In this document: positions 17,266-25,894 of the stretch, piece by piece
How the letters are laid out: every line of letters begins with the position of its first letter
Position numbering within the stretch: position 1 is the first letter of the stretch
Notes under the pieces: generated by a model
What the model was told of the DNA's origin: nothing
Seen by the model: the letters and a program-made list of their open reading frames with translations, nothing else
Databases searched by the model: none
Assembly: GCF_028649395.1 (NCBI RefSeq)
Contig: NZ_JAQSUW010000018.1
Span: 62,001 to 126,000 of the forward strand
Direction of reading: 5' to 3'
DNA: 64,000 nucleotides
Source: Pseudomonas sp. Gutcm_11s
Lineage (GTDB): Bacteria > Pseudomonadota > Gammaproteobacteria > Pseudomonadales > Pseudomonadaceae
Translations under genes and position numbers: made by a program

Positions 17266-18024
17266 ATGGCCATCGCCCTGACCACCCTGGTAGAGGAAGC
17301 CGATCGCTACCTCAACGCCGCACGTATCTCCGACTACTGCCCGAACGGCCTGCAGGTCGAGGGTCGGCCACAGGTGCGCCGCATCGTCAGTGGCGTGACT
17401 GCGAGCCAGGCGCTGCTGGATGCTGCGGTGGAGGCCGAGGCCGACGTGGTGCTGGTCCATCACGGCTATTTCTGGAAGGGTGAGGATGCCTGCATCACCG
17501 GCATGAAGCGCCGCCGCCTGCAGACCCTGCTGGGCAATGACATCAGCCTGCTGGCCTACCACCTGCCGCTGGACGTGCACCCGGAGGTCGGCAACAACGT
17601 GCAGCTGGCGCGTCAGCTGGATATCACCGTGGAAGGTCCGCTCGATCCGAACAACCCCAAGGTAGTCGGTCTGCTTGGCTCGCTGGCCGAGCCGCTGAGC
17701 GCGCGTGACTTCGCTCGTCGCGTGCAGGAAGTGCTGGGCCGCGAGCCGCTGCTGGTGGAGGGCGAGGGCATGGTGCGCAAGGTCGGCTGGTGCACTGGTG
17801 GTGGCCAGGGCTACATCGACAACGCCATCGCCGCCGGGGTCGATCTGTTCCTCACCGGCGAGGCTTCGGAGCAGACTTTCCACAGCGCCCGCGAGAACGG
17901 CGTGAGCTTCATCGCCGCCGGCCACCATGCCACTGAGCGCTATGGCGTGCAGGCGCTGGGAGACTATCTGGCGCGGCGTTTTGCCATCGAACATCTCTTT
18001 ATCGATTGCCCAAATCCCGTCTGA
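17266..18024 (+). CDS. Nif3-like dinuclear metal center hexameric protein
   Basis: A 252-residue member of the Nif3/YbgI/GTP cyclohydrolase I type 2 family, whose members form a toroidal hexamer with a dinuclear metal centre and whose biochemical role is unsettled. Metal ligands are evident in LVHHGYFWKGED (H65 and H66) and GHHATERYG (H220, H221, E224). Length equals E. coli YbgI and there is no PII-like insertion. It lies between algW and cysD on its own, so context adds nothing to its function. Confidence 0.93.
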   Translation: MAIALTTLVEEADRYLNAARISDYCPNGLQVEGRPQVRRIVSGVTASQALLDAAVEAEADVVLVHHGYFWKGEDACITGMKRRRLQTLLGNDISLLAYHLPLDVHPEVGNNVQLARQLDITVEGPLDPNNPKVVGLLGSLAEPLSARDFARRVQEVLGREPLLVEGEGMVRKVGWCTGGGQGYIDNAIAAGVDLFLTGEASEQTFHSARENGVSFIAAGHHATERYGVQALGDYLARRFAIEHLFIDCPNPV

Positions 18025-18076
18025 TTTTCGGGCATAAAACTAGATCGTTTAGTTCTAAGCGCTCGCCTGAATAGAA

Positions 18077-18103
18077 GAGGGCGCTGTGCTAGAGTGCGCC
18101 CTC
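18077..18103 (+). promoter_or_regulatory. Candidate cysD promoter with inverted repeat around the -10
   Basis: GAGGGCGC (18077-18084) and GCGCCCTC (18096-18103) flank a loop that contains TAGAGT, a plausible -10. The -35 is poor and the upstream stretch (about 18028-18060) is A/T-rich, as expected for an activator-dependent promoter such as a CysB target. The CysB link is inference. Confidence 0.4.
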
Positions 18104-18147
18104 GTCCACGGCCCGCCGGCCGTTCATTCCCAGATCTGTGATAAGCC

Positions 18148-19065
18148 ATGCTCGACAAACTGACGCACCTGAAACAGCTCGAGGCGGAGAGTATCCACAT
18201 CATTCGTGAAGTGGCCGCCGAATTCGACAACCCGGTGATGCTGTATTCCATCGGTAAAGATTCCGCCGTGATGCTGCATCTGGCGCGCAAGGCGTTCTTC
18301 CCCGGCAAGCTGCCGTTCCCGGTCATGCACGTGGACACTCGCTGGAAATTCCAGGAGATGTACAGCTTCCGCGAGAAGATGGTCAAAGAGTACGGCCTGG
18401 ACCTGATCACCCACACCAACCCCGATGGCGTGGCGCAGGACATGAACCCCTTCACCTACGGCAGTGCCAAGCACACCGACGTGATGAAGACCGAGGGCCT
18501 CAAGCAGGCGCTGGACAAGCATGGTTTCGATGCCGCCTTCGGTGGCGCGCGCCGCGACGAAGAGAAGTCCCGTGCCAAGGAGCGTGTGTACTCCTTCCGC
18601 GACAGCAAGCACCGCTGGGACCCGAAGAACCAGCGTCCCGAGCTGTGGAACGTGTACAACGGCAACGTCAAGAAAGGCGAGTCGATCCGTGTGTTCCCGC
18701 TGTCCAACTGGACCGAGCTGGACATCTGGCAGTACATCTATCTGGAGCAGATCCCGATCGTGCCGCTGTACTTCGCCGAAGAGCGCGAAGTGATCGAGAT
18801 GAACGGCGCGCTGATCATGATCGACGACGAGCGCATCCTCGAACACCTCACCCCTGATCAGAAAGCCAGCATCCACAAGAAGATGGTGCGCTTCCGTACT
18901 CTGGGCTGCTACCCGCTGACTGGCGCCGTGGAGTCCACCGCCAGCACCCTGCCGGAAATCATTCAGGAAATGCTGTTGGCCAAAACCTCTGAGCGCCAAG
19001 GCCGAGTTATCGACCATGACTCTTCCGGCTCGATGGAAGAGAAGAAACGTCAGGGGTACTTCTAA
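18148..19065 (+). CDS. cysD: Sulfate adenylyltransferase subunit 2 CysD
   Basis: ATP-sulfurylase catalytic subunit, 305 residues: adenylates sulfate to APS with CysN, whose GTPase drives the reaction. It belongs to the PAPS-reductase-like PP-loop family (SIGKDSAVMLHLARKAF). The conserved C-terminus ends SMEEKKRQGYF, as in other CysD proteins. Two bases separate it from cysNC, so the heterodimer subunits are co-translated. This is the entry to assimilatory sulfate reduction. Confidence 0.98.
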   Translation: MLDKLTHLKQLEAESIHIIREVAAEFDNPVMLYSIGKDSAVMLHLARKAFFPGKLPFPVMHVDTRWKFQEMYSFREKMVKEYGLDLITHTNPDGVAQDMNPFTYGSAKHTDVMKTEGLKQALDKHGFDAAFGGARRDEEKSRAKERVYSFRDSKHRWDPKNQRPELWNVYNGNVKKGESIRVFPLSNWTELDIWQYIYLEQIPIVPLYFAEEREVIEMNGALIMIDDERILEHLTPDQKASIHKKMVRFRTLGCYPLTGAVESTASTLPEIIQEMLLAKTSERQGRVIDHDSSGSMEEKKRQGYF

Positions 19066-19067
19066 TT

Positions 19068-20960
19068 ATGTCGCACCAATCCGAACTGATCAGCGAGGAC
19101 ATCCTCGCCTACCTGGCCCAGCACGAGCGTAAAGAGCTGCTGCGCTTCCTCACCTGCGGCAACGTCGACGACGGCAAGAGCACCCTGATCGGCCGCCTGC
19201 TGCACGACTCCAAGATGATCTATGAAGACCATCTGGATGCCATCACCAAGGACTCGAAGAAAGTCGGCACCACCGGTGAAGACATCGACCTGGCGCTGCT
19301 GGTCGACGGCCTGCAGGCCGAGCGCGAGCAAGGCATCACCATCGACGTGGCGTACCGCTACTTCAGCACCACCAAGCGCAAGTTCATCATCGCCGACACC
19401 CCCGGCCATGAGCAGTACACCCGCAACATGGCGACCGGCGCGTCCAACTGCGACCTGGCCATCATCCTGATCGATGCCCGCTACGGCGTGCAGACCCAGA
19501 CCAAGCGCCACAGCTTCATCGCGTCGCTGCTGGGCATCAAGCACATCGTCGTCGCCATCAACAAGATGGACCTCAAGGGCTTCGACGAGGGCGTGTTCGA
19601 GCAGATCAAGGCCGACTACCTGCAGTTCGCCGAGAAGATCAACCTGAAGACCAATTCGCTGCATTTCGTGCCCATGTCGGCGCTGAAGGGCGACAACGTG
19701 GTCAACAAGTCCGAGCGCTCGCCCTGGTACAGCGGCCAGTCGCTGATGGAAATCCTCGAGACCGTGGAGGTCTCCGGCGACCGCAATCTCGACGACATGC
19801 GCTTCCCGGTGCAGTACGTCAATCGTCCGAACCTGAACTTCCGCGGCTTCGCCGGCACCCTGGCCAGTGGCGTCGTGCGCAAGGGTGACGAAGTCATCGC
19901 CCTGCCGTCGGGCAAGGGCAGCAAGGTCAAGTCCATCGTCACCTTCGAGGGCGAACTGGAGCAGGCTGGTCCCGGCCAGGCCATCACCCTGACCCTGGAG
20001 GACGAGATCGATGTATCGCGTGGCGACATGCTGGTGCATGCCGACAACCGCCCGCAGGTCACCGACAGCTTCGATGCCATGCTGGTGTGGATGTCCGAGG
20101 AGCCGATGCTGCCGGGCAAGAAGTACGACATCAAGCGCGCCACCAGCTACGTGCCGGGCTCGATCCCGAGCATCGCCCACAAGGTCGATGTGAATACCCT
20201 GGCAGAGACTGCCGCCAGCAGCCTGCAGCTGAACGAGATCGCCAAGGTCAAGATCGCCCTGGATGCGCCGATCGCCCTCGATGGTTACGGGCAGAACCGC
20301 ACCACCGGCGCCTTCATCGTCATCGACCGCCTGACCAACGGCACCGTCGGTGCCGGCATGATCATTGCGGCGCCGCAGGCCGGTCATGGTCATCGCGACA
20401 CCGTCGGTCATGTCGGTAGCGAGGAGCGTGCCGCACGCTTCGGCCAGCAGCCGGCCACCGTGCTGTTCAGCGGCCTGTCCGGCGCCGGCAAGAGCACCCT
20501 GGCCTACGCCGTGGAGCGCAAGCTGTTCGACATGGGCCGCGCCGTGTACGTGCTGGATGGCCAGAACCTGCGTCACGACCTGAACAAGGGGTTGCCGCAG
20601 GATCGTGCCGGTCGCACCGAGAACTGGCGTCGTGCCGCCCAGGTGGCGCGTCAGTTCAACGAGGCCGGTCTGCTGACCCTGGCCGCGTTCGTCGCCCCGG
20701 ATGCCGAAGGCCGCGAGCAGGCCAAGGCGCTGATCGGCAGCGATCGCCTGGTCACCGTGTACGTCCAGGCCTCTCCGGCGGCCTGCCGCGAGCGTGATCC
20801 GCAGGGTCTGTACGCCGCTGGTGGCGACAACATCCCGGGCGAGTCTTTCCCCTATGACGTGCCGCTGAATGCCGATCTGGTGATCGACACCCAGTCCTCG
20901 TCGGTGGAGGAGGGCGTCAAGCAGGTGCTCGACCTGCTGCGTGCCCGCGGCGCCATCTAA
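19068..20960 (+). CDS. cysN: Bifunctional sulfate adenylyltransferase subunit 1 / APS kinase CysNC
   Basis: A 630-residue fusion. Residues 1-440 are CysN, an EF-Tu-like GTPase: G1 GNVDDGKST (31-39), G3 DTPGHEQYT, G4 NKMD. Residues about 455-630 are CysC, APS kinase, with Walker A GLSGAGKST (about 469-477). It couples APS formation to PAPS formation in one polypeptide, as known in Pseudomonas. The ATG at 19068 has only a distant CAGGGG upstream, consistent with coupling to cysD. Confidence 0.97.
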   Translation: MSHQSELISEDILAYLAQHERKELLRFLTCGNVDDGKSTLIGRLLHDSKMIYEDHLDAITKDSKKVGTTGEDIDLALLVDGLQAEREQGITIDVAYRYFSTTKRKFIIADTPGHEQYTRNMATGASNCDLAIILIDARYGVQTQTKRHSFIASLLGIKHIVVAINKMDLKGFDEGVFEQIKADYLQFAEKINLKTNSLHFVPMSALKGDNVVNKSERSPWYSGQSLMEILETVEVSGDRNLDDMRFPVQYVNRPNLNFRGFAGTLASGVVRKGDEVIALPSGKGSKVKSIVTFEGELEQAGPGQAITLTLEDEIDVSRGDMLVHADNRPQVTDSFDAMLVWMSEEPMLPGKKYDIKRATSYVPGSIPSIAHKVDVNTLAETAASSLQLNEIAKVKIALDAPIALDGYGQNRTTGAFIVIDRLTNGTVGAGMIIAAPQAGHGHRDTVGHVGSEERAARFGQQPATVLFSGLSGAGKSTLAYAVERKLFDMGRAVYVLDGQNLRHDLNKGLPQDRAGRTENWRRAAQVARQFNEAGLLTLAAFVAPDAEGREQAKALIGSDRLVTVYVQASPAACRERDPQGLYAAGGDNIPGESFPYDVPLNADLVIDTQSSSVEEGVKQVLDLLRARGAI

Positions 20961-20972
20961 GCACCGCGCAAT

Positions 20973-21004
20973 AAAAAAAAGCCCCGCATCTGCGGGGCTT
21001 TTTT
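20973..21004. terminator. Bidirectional terminator after cysNC
   Basis: AGCCCCGCA/TGCGGGGCT stem with a 2-nt centre, flanked by A8 and T6. It also suits the converging YhcB-type gene on the minus strand. Confidence 0.9.
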
Positions 21005-21015
21005 ATGTCTGACGA

Positions 21016-21450
21016 TTAGCGCTTGAGGCCGAAACCTTCGTCCAGGGTGCCGGGGGCGTCCGGCTCCTTCGGCGCGTAGTCCTTGGGCGCCTCGTTGCTG
21101 CGCGGCGGGGTCAGGCGTTCGCGCGGCACCTTGCCGTCGTCGGCGTGCAGGGCGGCCAGCAGGCGTTGGCGGGTCACCTCGTCGGCGGCCAGGCGGTCGG
21201 CGCCGTGCGAGAGGTGTTCCTGTACGTCCTGGTAGCTCTGGGTCAGTTTCTTCACCAGGCTGGCGGTGGTGTTGAAGTGGGTCACTACCTCGCTCTGGTA
21301 GCTGTCGAAGCGCTGCTGCAGATCATCCAGCTGACGCTGGGTGCGGCTGGGGGCAGCATTGGGCAGCAGGCGCGCGGCCAGGAAGCCGATGGCGACGCCA
21401 ACCAGCAGGGCGATGGCGGGCAGCAGCCAGGGGGTGAGCGATTGTTCCAC
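21016..21450 (-). CDS. YhcB/ZapG-like DUF1043 membrane protein
   Basis: A 144-residue protein with one N-terminal transmembrane helix (about 8-28), then a coiled-coil DUF1043 domain (about 35-95) and a Pro-rich charged tail. The E. coli relative YhcB (ZapG) affects cell-envelope growth and division. I chose the GTG at 21450 because AGAGGAAGGA lies just upstream; the frame continues far upstream without stops but there it is only the antisense of the hydrolase and trpS. Confidence 0.85.
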   Translation of the reverse strand: MEQSLTPWLLPAIALLVGVAIGFLAARLLPNAAPSRTQRQLDDLQQRFDSYQSEVVTHFNTTASLVKKLTQSYQDVQEHLSHGADRLAADEVTRQRLLAALHADDGKVPRERLTPPRSNEAPKDYAPKEPDAPGTLDEGFGLKR

Positions 21451-21585
21451 GAGTCCTTCCTCTGAAAGCGGCTTTGTTTTACGGTAGCGGCTCTCGCCGG
21501 CGCTGTATACCGCGGCAAAGCCCTGTTGTGCGATGTGCCTAACCAAGACGTGTCGACCCTGCCCGGGGTCACGGAGTTCCTGCTG

Positions 21586-22215
21586 TTGATCCGCGAAAAC
21601 CCTCTGCTGCTCGACGGTCCTTGTGGCCAGCTCGAAGCGCTGTTCTGTGAAGTGCCGGACGCCCAGGGCGTCGCCCTGATCTGCCATCCCAATCCGGTCC
21701 AGGGCGGCACCATGCTCAACAAGGTGGTCTCCACCCTGCAGCGCTCGGTGCGCGACATGGGCTACCACACCCTGCGCTTCAACTACCGCGGCGTCGGCGC
21801 CAGTGCCGGCAGCCACGACATGGGCAGTGGCGAGGTGGATGACGCCGAGGCGGTGGCGCACTGGCTGCGCCAGCAGCACCCCGAGCTGCCGCTGACCCTG
21901 CTCGGCTTCTCCTTCGGCGGCTTCGTTGCCGGCGCCCTGGCTGGGCGCCTGGAAGACCAGGGCATCGCCGTTCCCAGGCTGTTCATGGTGGCGCCGGCGG
22001 TGCACCGCCTGCAGGCGCCCGAGCACCTGCCGCAGGGTGGCGAGCTGGTGGTGGTGCAGCCGGAGCAGGACGAGGTGGTGGAGCCCGAGGCGGTCTACGC
22101 CTGGTCGGCAGCGCTGCCGCGTGCCCATGAGCTGCTGAAGGTGGCAGAATGCGGCCACTTTTTTCACGGCAAGCTGCCCGAGCTGAAAGAGCTGGTTCAG
22201 CCCCGCCTCCAATAA
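21586..22215 (+). CDS. Alpha/beta hydrolase, YcjY/DUF-type small serine hydrolase
   Basis: About 209 residues of alpha/beta-hydrolase fold with no signal peptide. The N-terminal strand is followed by CHPNPVQGGTM (the His-Pro oxyanion region), then FNYRGVGASAG, the nucleophile elbow GFSFGGF and a late histidine in ECGHFFHG. Related Pseudomonas proteins are uncharacterised. The start is uncertain: I favour TTG at 21586 because GGAG lies 9 nt upstream; another TTG at 21526 lacks such a site. It precedes trpS by 18 nt. Confidence 0.85.
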   Translation: MIRENPLLLDGPCGQLEALFCEVPDAQGVALICHPNPVQGGTMLNKVVSTLQRSVRDMGYHTLRFNYRGVGASAGSHDMGSGEVDDAEAVAHWLRQQHPELPLTLLGFSFGGFVAGALAGRLEDQGIAVPRLFMVAPAVHRLQAPEHLPQGGELVVVQPEQDEVVEPEAVYAWSAALPRAHELLKVAECGHFFHGKLPELKELVQPRLQ

Positions 22216-22233
22216 GTTGAAGCGAATACCCAG

Positions 22234-23580
22234 ATGACCACTCGTATCCTCACCGGCATCACCACTACCGGCACCCCGCACCTGGGCAACTACGCCGGCG
22301 CGATTCGCCCGGCCATCGTCGCCAGCCGTGCCGCCGACGCCGACTCCTTCTACTTCCTCGCCGACTACCACGCGCTGATCAAGTGCGACGACCCGGCGCG
22401 CATCCAGCGTTCGCGCCTGGAGATCGCCGCCACCTGGCTGGCCCTGGGGCTGGATACCGACAAGGCGACCTTCTATCGCCAGTCCGACATCCCCGAAATT
22501 CCCGAGCTGTGCTGGCTGCTCACCTGCGTCGCCGGCAAGGGCCTGCTCAACCGCGCCCACGCCTACAAGGCCTCGGTGGACAAGAACGTCGAGCAGGGCG
22601 AGGACCCGGACGCCGGCGTGACCATGGGCCTGTTCAGCTACCCGGTGCTGATGGCGGCGGACATCCTGATGTTCAACGCGCACAAGGTGCCGGTCGGCCG
22701 CGACCAGATCCAGCACGTGGAGATGGCGCGTGACATCGGCCAGCGCTTCAACCACCTGTTCGGCGCCGGCAAGGAGCTGTTCACCCTGCCCGAGGCGGTG
22801 ATCGAGGAAGAAGTGGCGACCCTGCCCGGCCTCGACGGCCGCAAGATGAGCAAGAGCTACGACAACACCATCCCGCTGTTCGGCACCGCCAAGCAGCTCA
22901 AGGACGCCATCGCGCGCATCGTCACCGACTCCAAGCTGCCGGGCGAGGCCAAGGACGTCGACGGCTCGCACCTGTTCACCCTGTACCAGGCCTTTGCTTC
23001 CCAGGCTCAGCAGGCCGAGTTCCGCGCCGAACTGGAAGGCGGCCTGGCCTGGGGCGAGGCGAAGAATCGCCTGTGCCAGCTGCTGGAGAATGAGCTGGGC
23101 GAGGCCCGCGAGCGCTACAACGCGCTGATCACCCGTCCTGCCGACCTGGAAGACATCCTCCTGGCCGGTGCCGCCAAGGCGCGCAAGATCGCTACGCCGT
23201 TCCTCGGCGAGCTGCGCGAGGCGGTCGGCCTGCGCTCCTTCCGCGAGCAGGTCCAGGCCACCGGCGGCGAGAAGAAGAAAGCGGCCAAGAGCGCGCGTTT
23301 CGTCAGCTTCCGCGACGAGGACGGCAGCTTCCGCTTCCGCCTGCTGGACGCCGCTGGCGAGCAGCTGCTGCTGTCCAAATCCTTCGCCGACGGCAAGGCC
23401 GCTGGCCAGGCCAGCAAGGCCCTGCAGTCCGGCGCGGAGCTGGATGTGCGTGGCGAGGAGCAGGTCTTCTCGGTGTGGCTGGACGGCGAGCGCATCGGCG
23501 AGAGCCCGGCCTTCGCCGATGCCAATGCCCTGGAGGCGGCCATCGTTCGCCTGCGTGAGGCGCTGACGCCGCAGGAATAA
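22234..23580 (+). CDS. trpS: Tryptophanyl-tRNA synthetase with C-terminal YegP/DUF1508-like extension
   Basis: Class I synthetase that charges tRNA-Trp. The catalytic core fills residues 1-335, with the HIGH-like motif TPHLGNYAG (14-22) and KMSKS at 204-208. Typical bacterial TrpS ends near residue 335; here a Lys-rich linker (346-352) leads to about 95 extra residues. Residues 355-398 (FVSFRDEDGSFRFRL, then AAGEQLLLSKSF) resemble a DUF1508/YegP repeat, and 403-444 look like a weaker second copy. TrpS of this length is, to my knowledge, usual in Pseudomonas; the domain reading is my inference. Confidence 0.95.
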   Translation: MTTRILTGITTTGTPHLGNYAGAIRPAIVASRAADADSFYFLADYHALIKCDDPARIQRSRLEIAATWLALGLDTDKATFYRQSDIPEIPELCWLLTCVAGKGLLNRAHAYKASVDKNVEQGEDPDAGVTMGLFSYPVLMAADILMFNAHKVPVGRDQIQHVEMARDIGQRFNHLFGAGKELFTLPEAVIEEEVATLPGLDGRKMSKSYDNTIPLFGTAKQLKDAIARIVTDSKLPGEAKDVDGSHLFTLYQAFASQAQQAEFRAELEGGLAWGEAKNRLCQLLENELGEARERYNALITRPADLEDILLAGAAKARKIATPFLGELREAVGLRSFREQVQATGGEKKKAAKSARFVSFRDEDGSFRFRLLDAAGEQLLLSKSFADGKAAGQASKALQSGAELDVRGEEQVFSVWLDGERIGESPAFADANALEAAIVRLREALTPQE

Positions 23581-23612
23581 AGGCCTGCGCGGCTACTGGC
23601 CGATTGCCAAGC

Positions 23613-23647
23613 ACGGGGCGCGTCGCTAAAGTGACCGCCCCGTTTTT
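23613..23647 (+). terminator. Intrinsic terminator of trpS
   Basis: ACGGGGCG (23613-23620) pairs with CGCCCCGT (23636-23643) around a smaller GTC/GAC stem, followed by TTTTT. It ends 18 nt before the zapE start. Confidence 0.85.
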
Positions 23648-23665
23648 GTTACCGAAGTTCCCAGC

Positions 23666-24760
23666 ATGACTCCTCTTGAGCGCTACCAGGCCGATTTGAA
23701 GCGGCCGGACTTCTTCCACGACGCTGCGCAGGAAAACGCTGTGCGCCACCTGCAGCGCCTGTACGACGATCTGGTCGCCCAGGACCAGGCCAAGTCCGGC
23801 CTGCTCGGCAAGCTGTTCGGCAAGAAGCCGCAGGGCCCGGTCAGAGGCATCTATTTCTGGGGCGGCGTCGGCCGCGGCAAGACCTACCTGGTCGACACCT
23901 TCTTCGACGCGCTGCCGTTCAAGCAGAAGATGCGTACCCACTTCCACCGCTTCATGAAGCGCGTGCACGAAGAGATGCGCACCCTCAAGGGCGAGAAGAA
24001 CCCGCTGACCATCATCGGCAAGCGCTTCTCCGACGAGGCGCGGGTGATCTGCTTCGACGAGTTCTTCGTCAGCGACATCACCGACGCCATGATCCTCGCT
24101 ACCCTGCTCGAGGAGCTGTTCAAGAACGGCGTGAGCCTGGTGGCCACCTCCAACATCGTGCCGGACGGCCTGTACAAGGAAGGCCTGCAGCGCGCGCGCT
24201 TCCTGCCGGCCATCGCCCTGCTCAAGCAGCACACCGAGATCGTCAACGTCGACAGCGGCGTGGACTACCGCCTGCGTGCCCTGGAGCAGGCCGAGCTGTT
24301 CTACAGCCCGCTCGGCGCCGACGCCGAGAGCAGCCTGAAGCGCAGCTTCACGAGCCTGCTGCCGGACTGCACCCAGGCGGTGGAGAACGAGGCGCTGATC
24401 ATCGAGAACCGCCCGATCAATGCCGTACGCGTCTGCGAGGACGTGGCCTGGTTCGAGTTCCGCGAGCTGTGCGACGGCCCGCGCAGCCAGAACGACTACA
24501 TCGAGCTGGGCAAGATCTTCCACGCGGTGATCCTGGCCAACGTCGAGCAGATGGGCGTGGCCAAGGACGACATGGCGCGGCGCTTCATCAACCTGGTGGA
24601 CGAGTTCTACGACCGCAACGTCAAGCTGATCATCTCGGCCGAAGTTGAGCTGAAGGACCTGTACAGCGGTGGCCGCCTGAACTTCGAGTTCCAGCGCACC
24701 CTGAGCCGCCTGCTGGAGATGCAGTCGCACGAGTTCCTGGCGCGCCCGCACAAGCCGTAA
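23666..24760 (+). CDS. zapE: Cell division protein ZapE (AFG1-like ATPase)
   Basis: A 364-residue P-loop ATPase of the AFG1/LACE1 family. In E. coli ZapE acts at the Z-ring under stress and late in division. Walker A is WGGVGRGKTYLVD (about residues 66-78) and Walker B VICFDEFFVSDI; a sensor-like region LVATSNIVPDGLYK follows. The Shine-Dalgarno is weak (CGAAG). It converges on the glxA-like gene across a hairpin. Confidence 0.95.
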   Translation: MTPLERYQADLKRPDFFHDAAQENAVRHLQRLYDDLVAQDQAKSGLLGKLFGKKPQGPVRGIYFWGGVGRGKTYLVDTFFDALPFKQKMRTHFHRFMKRVHEEMRTLKGEKNPLTIIGKRFSDEARVICFDEFFVSDITDAMILATLLEELFKNGVSLVATSNIVPDGLYKEGLQRARFLPAIALLKQHTEIVNVDSGVDYRLRALEQAELFYSPLGADAESSLKRSFTSLLPDCTQAVENEALIIENRPINAVRVCEDVAWFEFRELCDGPRSQNDYIELGKIFHAVILANVEQMGVAKDDMARRFINLVDEFYDRNVKLIISAEVELKDLYSGGRLNFEFQRTLSRLLEMQSHEFLARPHKP

Positions 24761-24778
24761 TAGGCAGTGCGCTAAGCA

Positions 24779-24806
24779 AGAAGGGCTGCCCATGGGCGGC
24801 CCTTCT
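24779..24806. terminator. Bidirectional hairpin between zapE and the GlxA regulator
   Basis: AGAAGGGC-T-GCCC-AT-GGGC-G-GCCCTTCT forms a 12-bp stem with one T-G mismatch. There is no long T-run, but the position between convergent stops suits a shared terminator. Confidence 0.6.
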
Positions 24807-24840
24807 GCGTTTCAGGCGACCTGCGTAGGACTGCCTGCGC

Positions 24841-25824
24841 TCAGGCGCCGTCCTTATGCAGGAACTGGCGGCGGTACTGGTTGGGCGACAGCCCGGCATG
24901 CTGGCGGAACAGGCGGGCGAAGAAGCTGGCGTCGTCATAGCCCACTTCGTAGCTGATGGTCTTGATGCTCTTGCGCGTGGCGCTGAGCAGGCCCTTGGCC
25001 GTCTCGATGCGCAGGCGCTGCAGGTAGTGCAGCGGTTTGTCGCCGGTGGCGCTCTGGAAGCGCCGCATGAAGTTGCGGATGCTCATGCCGTGCTGGCGCG
25101 CCACGTCCTCGATGCGGAATTTCTCGGCGAAGTGCTCCTCCAGCCACTGCTGCACCTGCAGGATGGCCACGTCCTGGTGCAGCTTCTGTCCGCCGAAGCC
25201 GATGCGCCCGGGGCTGTAGCTGCGCTGGGTCTCGTAGAGGATGTCGCGCGATACGCCCTGGGCGATGCCGGCGCCGCAGTAGCGCTCGATCAGGTAGATG
25301 TACAGATCGCAGGCCGAAGTGACGCCGCCGGCGCAGTACAGGTTGTCGGCATCCGACAGGTGCTTGTCCTGGTTGAGCAGCACCTTGGGGAAGCGTTCGC
25401 CGAACTCGCGGAAGAAGCGCCAGTAGGTGGTCGCCTCCTTGCCGTCGAGCAGGCCGGCCTGGGCCATCCAGAACACCCCGGTGGCCTCGCCGCAGATAGC
25501 GCGGCCGGCGGCGTGGCGCTCGCGCAGCCAGGGCAGCACCTGCGGATAGCGCTGGCAGAGAGCGTCGAAGTCACCCCAGAAGGCCGGCAGGATGACCACA
25601 TCGGCGTCGTCGAGAGGGCCATCCACGGGGATGACCGCCTCGCTGAAGCTGGTAACCGCCTGGCCGTCCGGGCTGAGGATGCGAATCTGGAACAGTGAGG
25701 CGAGGCTCTGGCCCTGCTGCTTGCTGTGGCGCATGGCGGCCATGTGGAAGAAGTCGCGGGCCTGCATCAGGGTGGCGGCGAAGACGCCATCGGTCGCCAG
25801 GATGGCGATGCGTGTAGGTGACAT
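24841..25824 (-). CDS. GlxA-family AraC-type transcriptional regulator
   Basis: A 327-residue regulator. Residues 1-195 form a DJ-1/PfpI (class I GATase-like) ligand domain with the elbow AICGEATGVFW (C111), and residues about 215-320 an AraC/XylS double helix-turn-helix (IEDVARQHGMSIRNFMRRF; SYEVGYDDASFFARLFR). Pseudomonas relatives (GbdR, ArgR, CdhR, SouR) sense amino acids or quaternary amines; I cannot assign this ligand. It is divergent from the acyl-CoA dehydrogenase, its likely target. There is no Shine-Dalgarno; CA motifs occupy that position. Confidence 0.93.
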   Translation of the reverse strand: MSPTRIAILATDGVFAATLMQARDFFHMAAMRHSKQQGQSLASLFQIRILSPDGQAVTSFSEAVIPVDGPLDDADVVILPAFWGDFDALCQRYPQVLPWLRERHAAGRAICGEATGVFWMAQAGLLDGKEATTYWRFFREFGERFPKVLLNQDKHLSDADNLYCAGGVTSACDLYIYLIERYCGAGIAQGVSRDILYETQRSYSPGRIGFGGQKLHQDVAILQVQQWLEEHFAEKFRIEDVARQHGMSIRNFMRRFQSATGDKPLHYLQRLRIETAKGLLSATRKSIKTISYEVGYDDASFFARLFRQHAGLSPNQYRRQFLHKDGA

Positions 25825-25826
25825 GT

Positions 25827-25840
25827 TTGTTGTTCTTGTT
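25827..25840 (-). promoter_or_regulatory. Candidate Crc/Hfq CA motif at the GlxA-regulator start
   Basis: On the minus strand AACAAGAA is followed by AACAACAA-type repeats, ending two bases before the ATG. This fits the AAnAANAA catabolite-repression motif bound by Hfq with Crc, and it sits where a Shine-Dalgarno would normally be. Confidence 0.5.
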
Positions 25841-25894
25841 GGTGATTAATTGGTCATCAGGTGGCTGGATCGTCTTATTTTTTGTCGCATGTGT

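Noticed and set aside
21451..22971. Long N-terminal extension of the YhcB-type protein
   Set aside because: The extension is antisense to the hydrolase and trpS. The GTG at 21450 has a strong ribosome site and gives the family N-terminus with its transmembrane helix.
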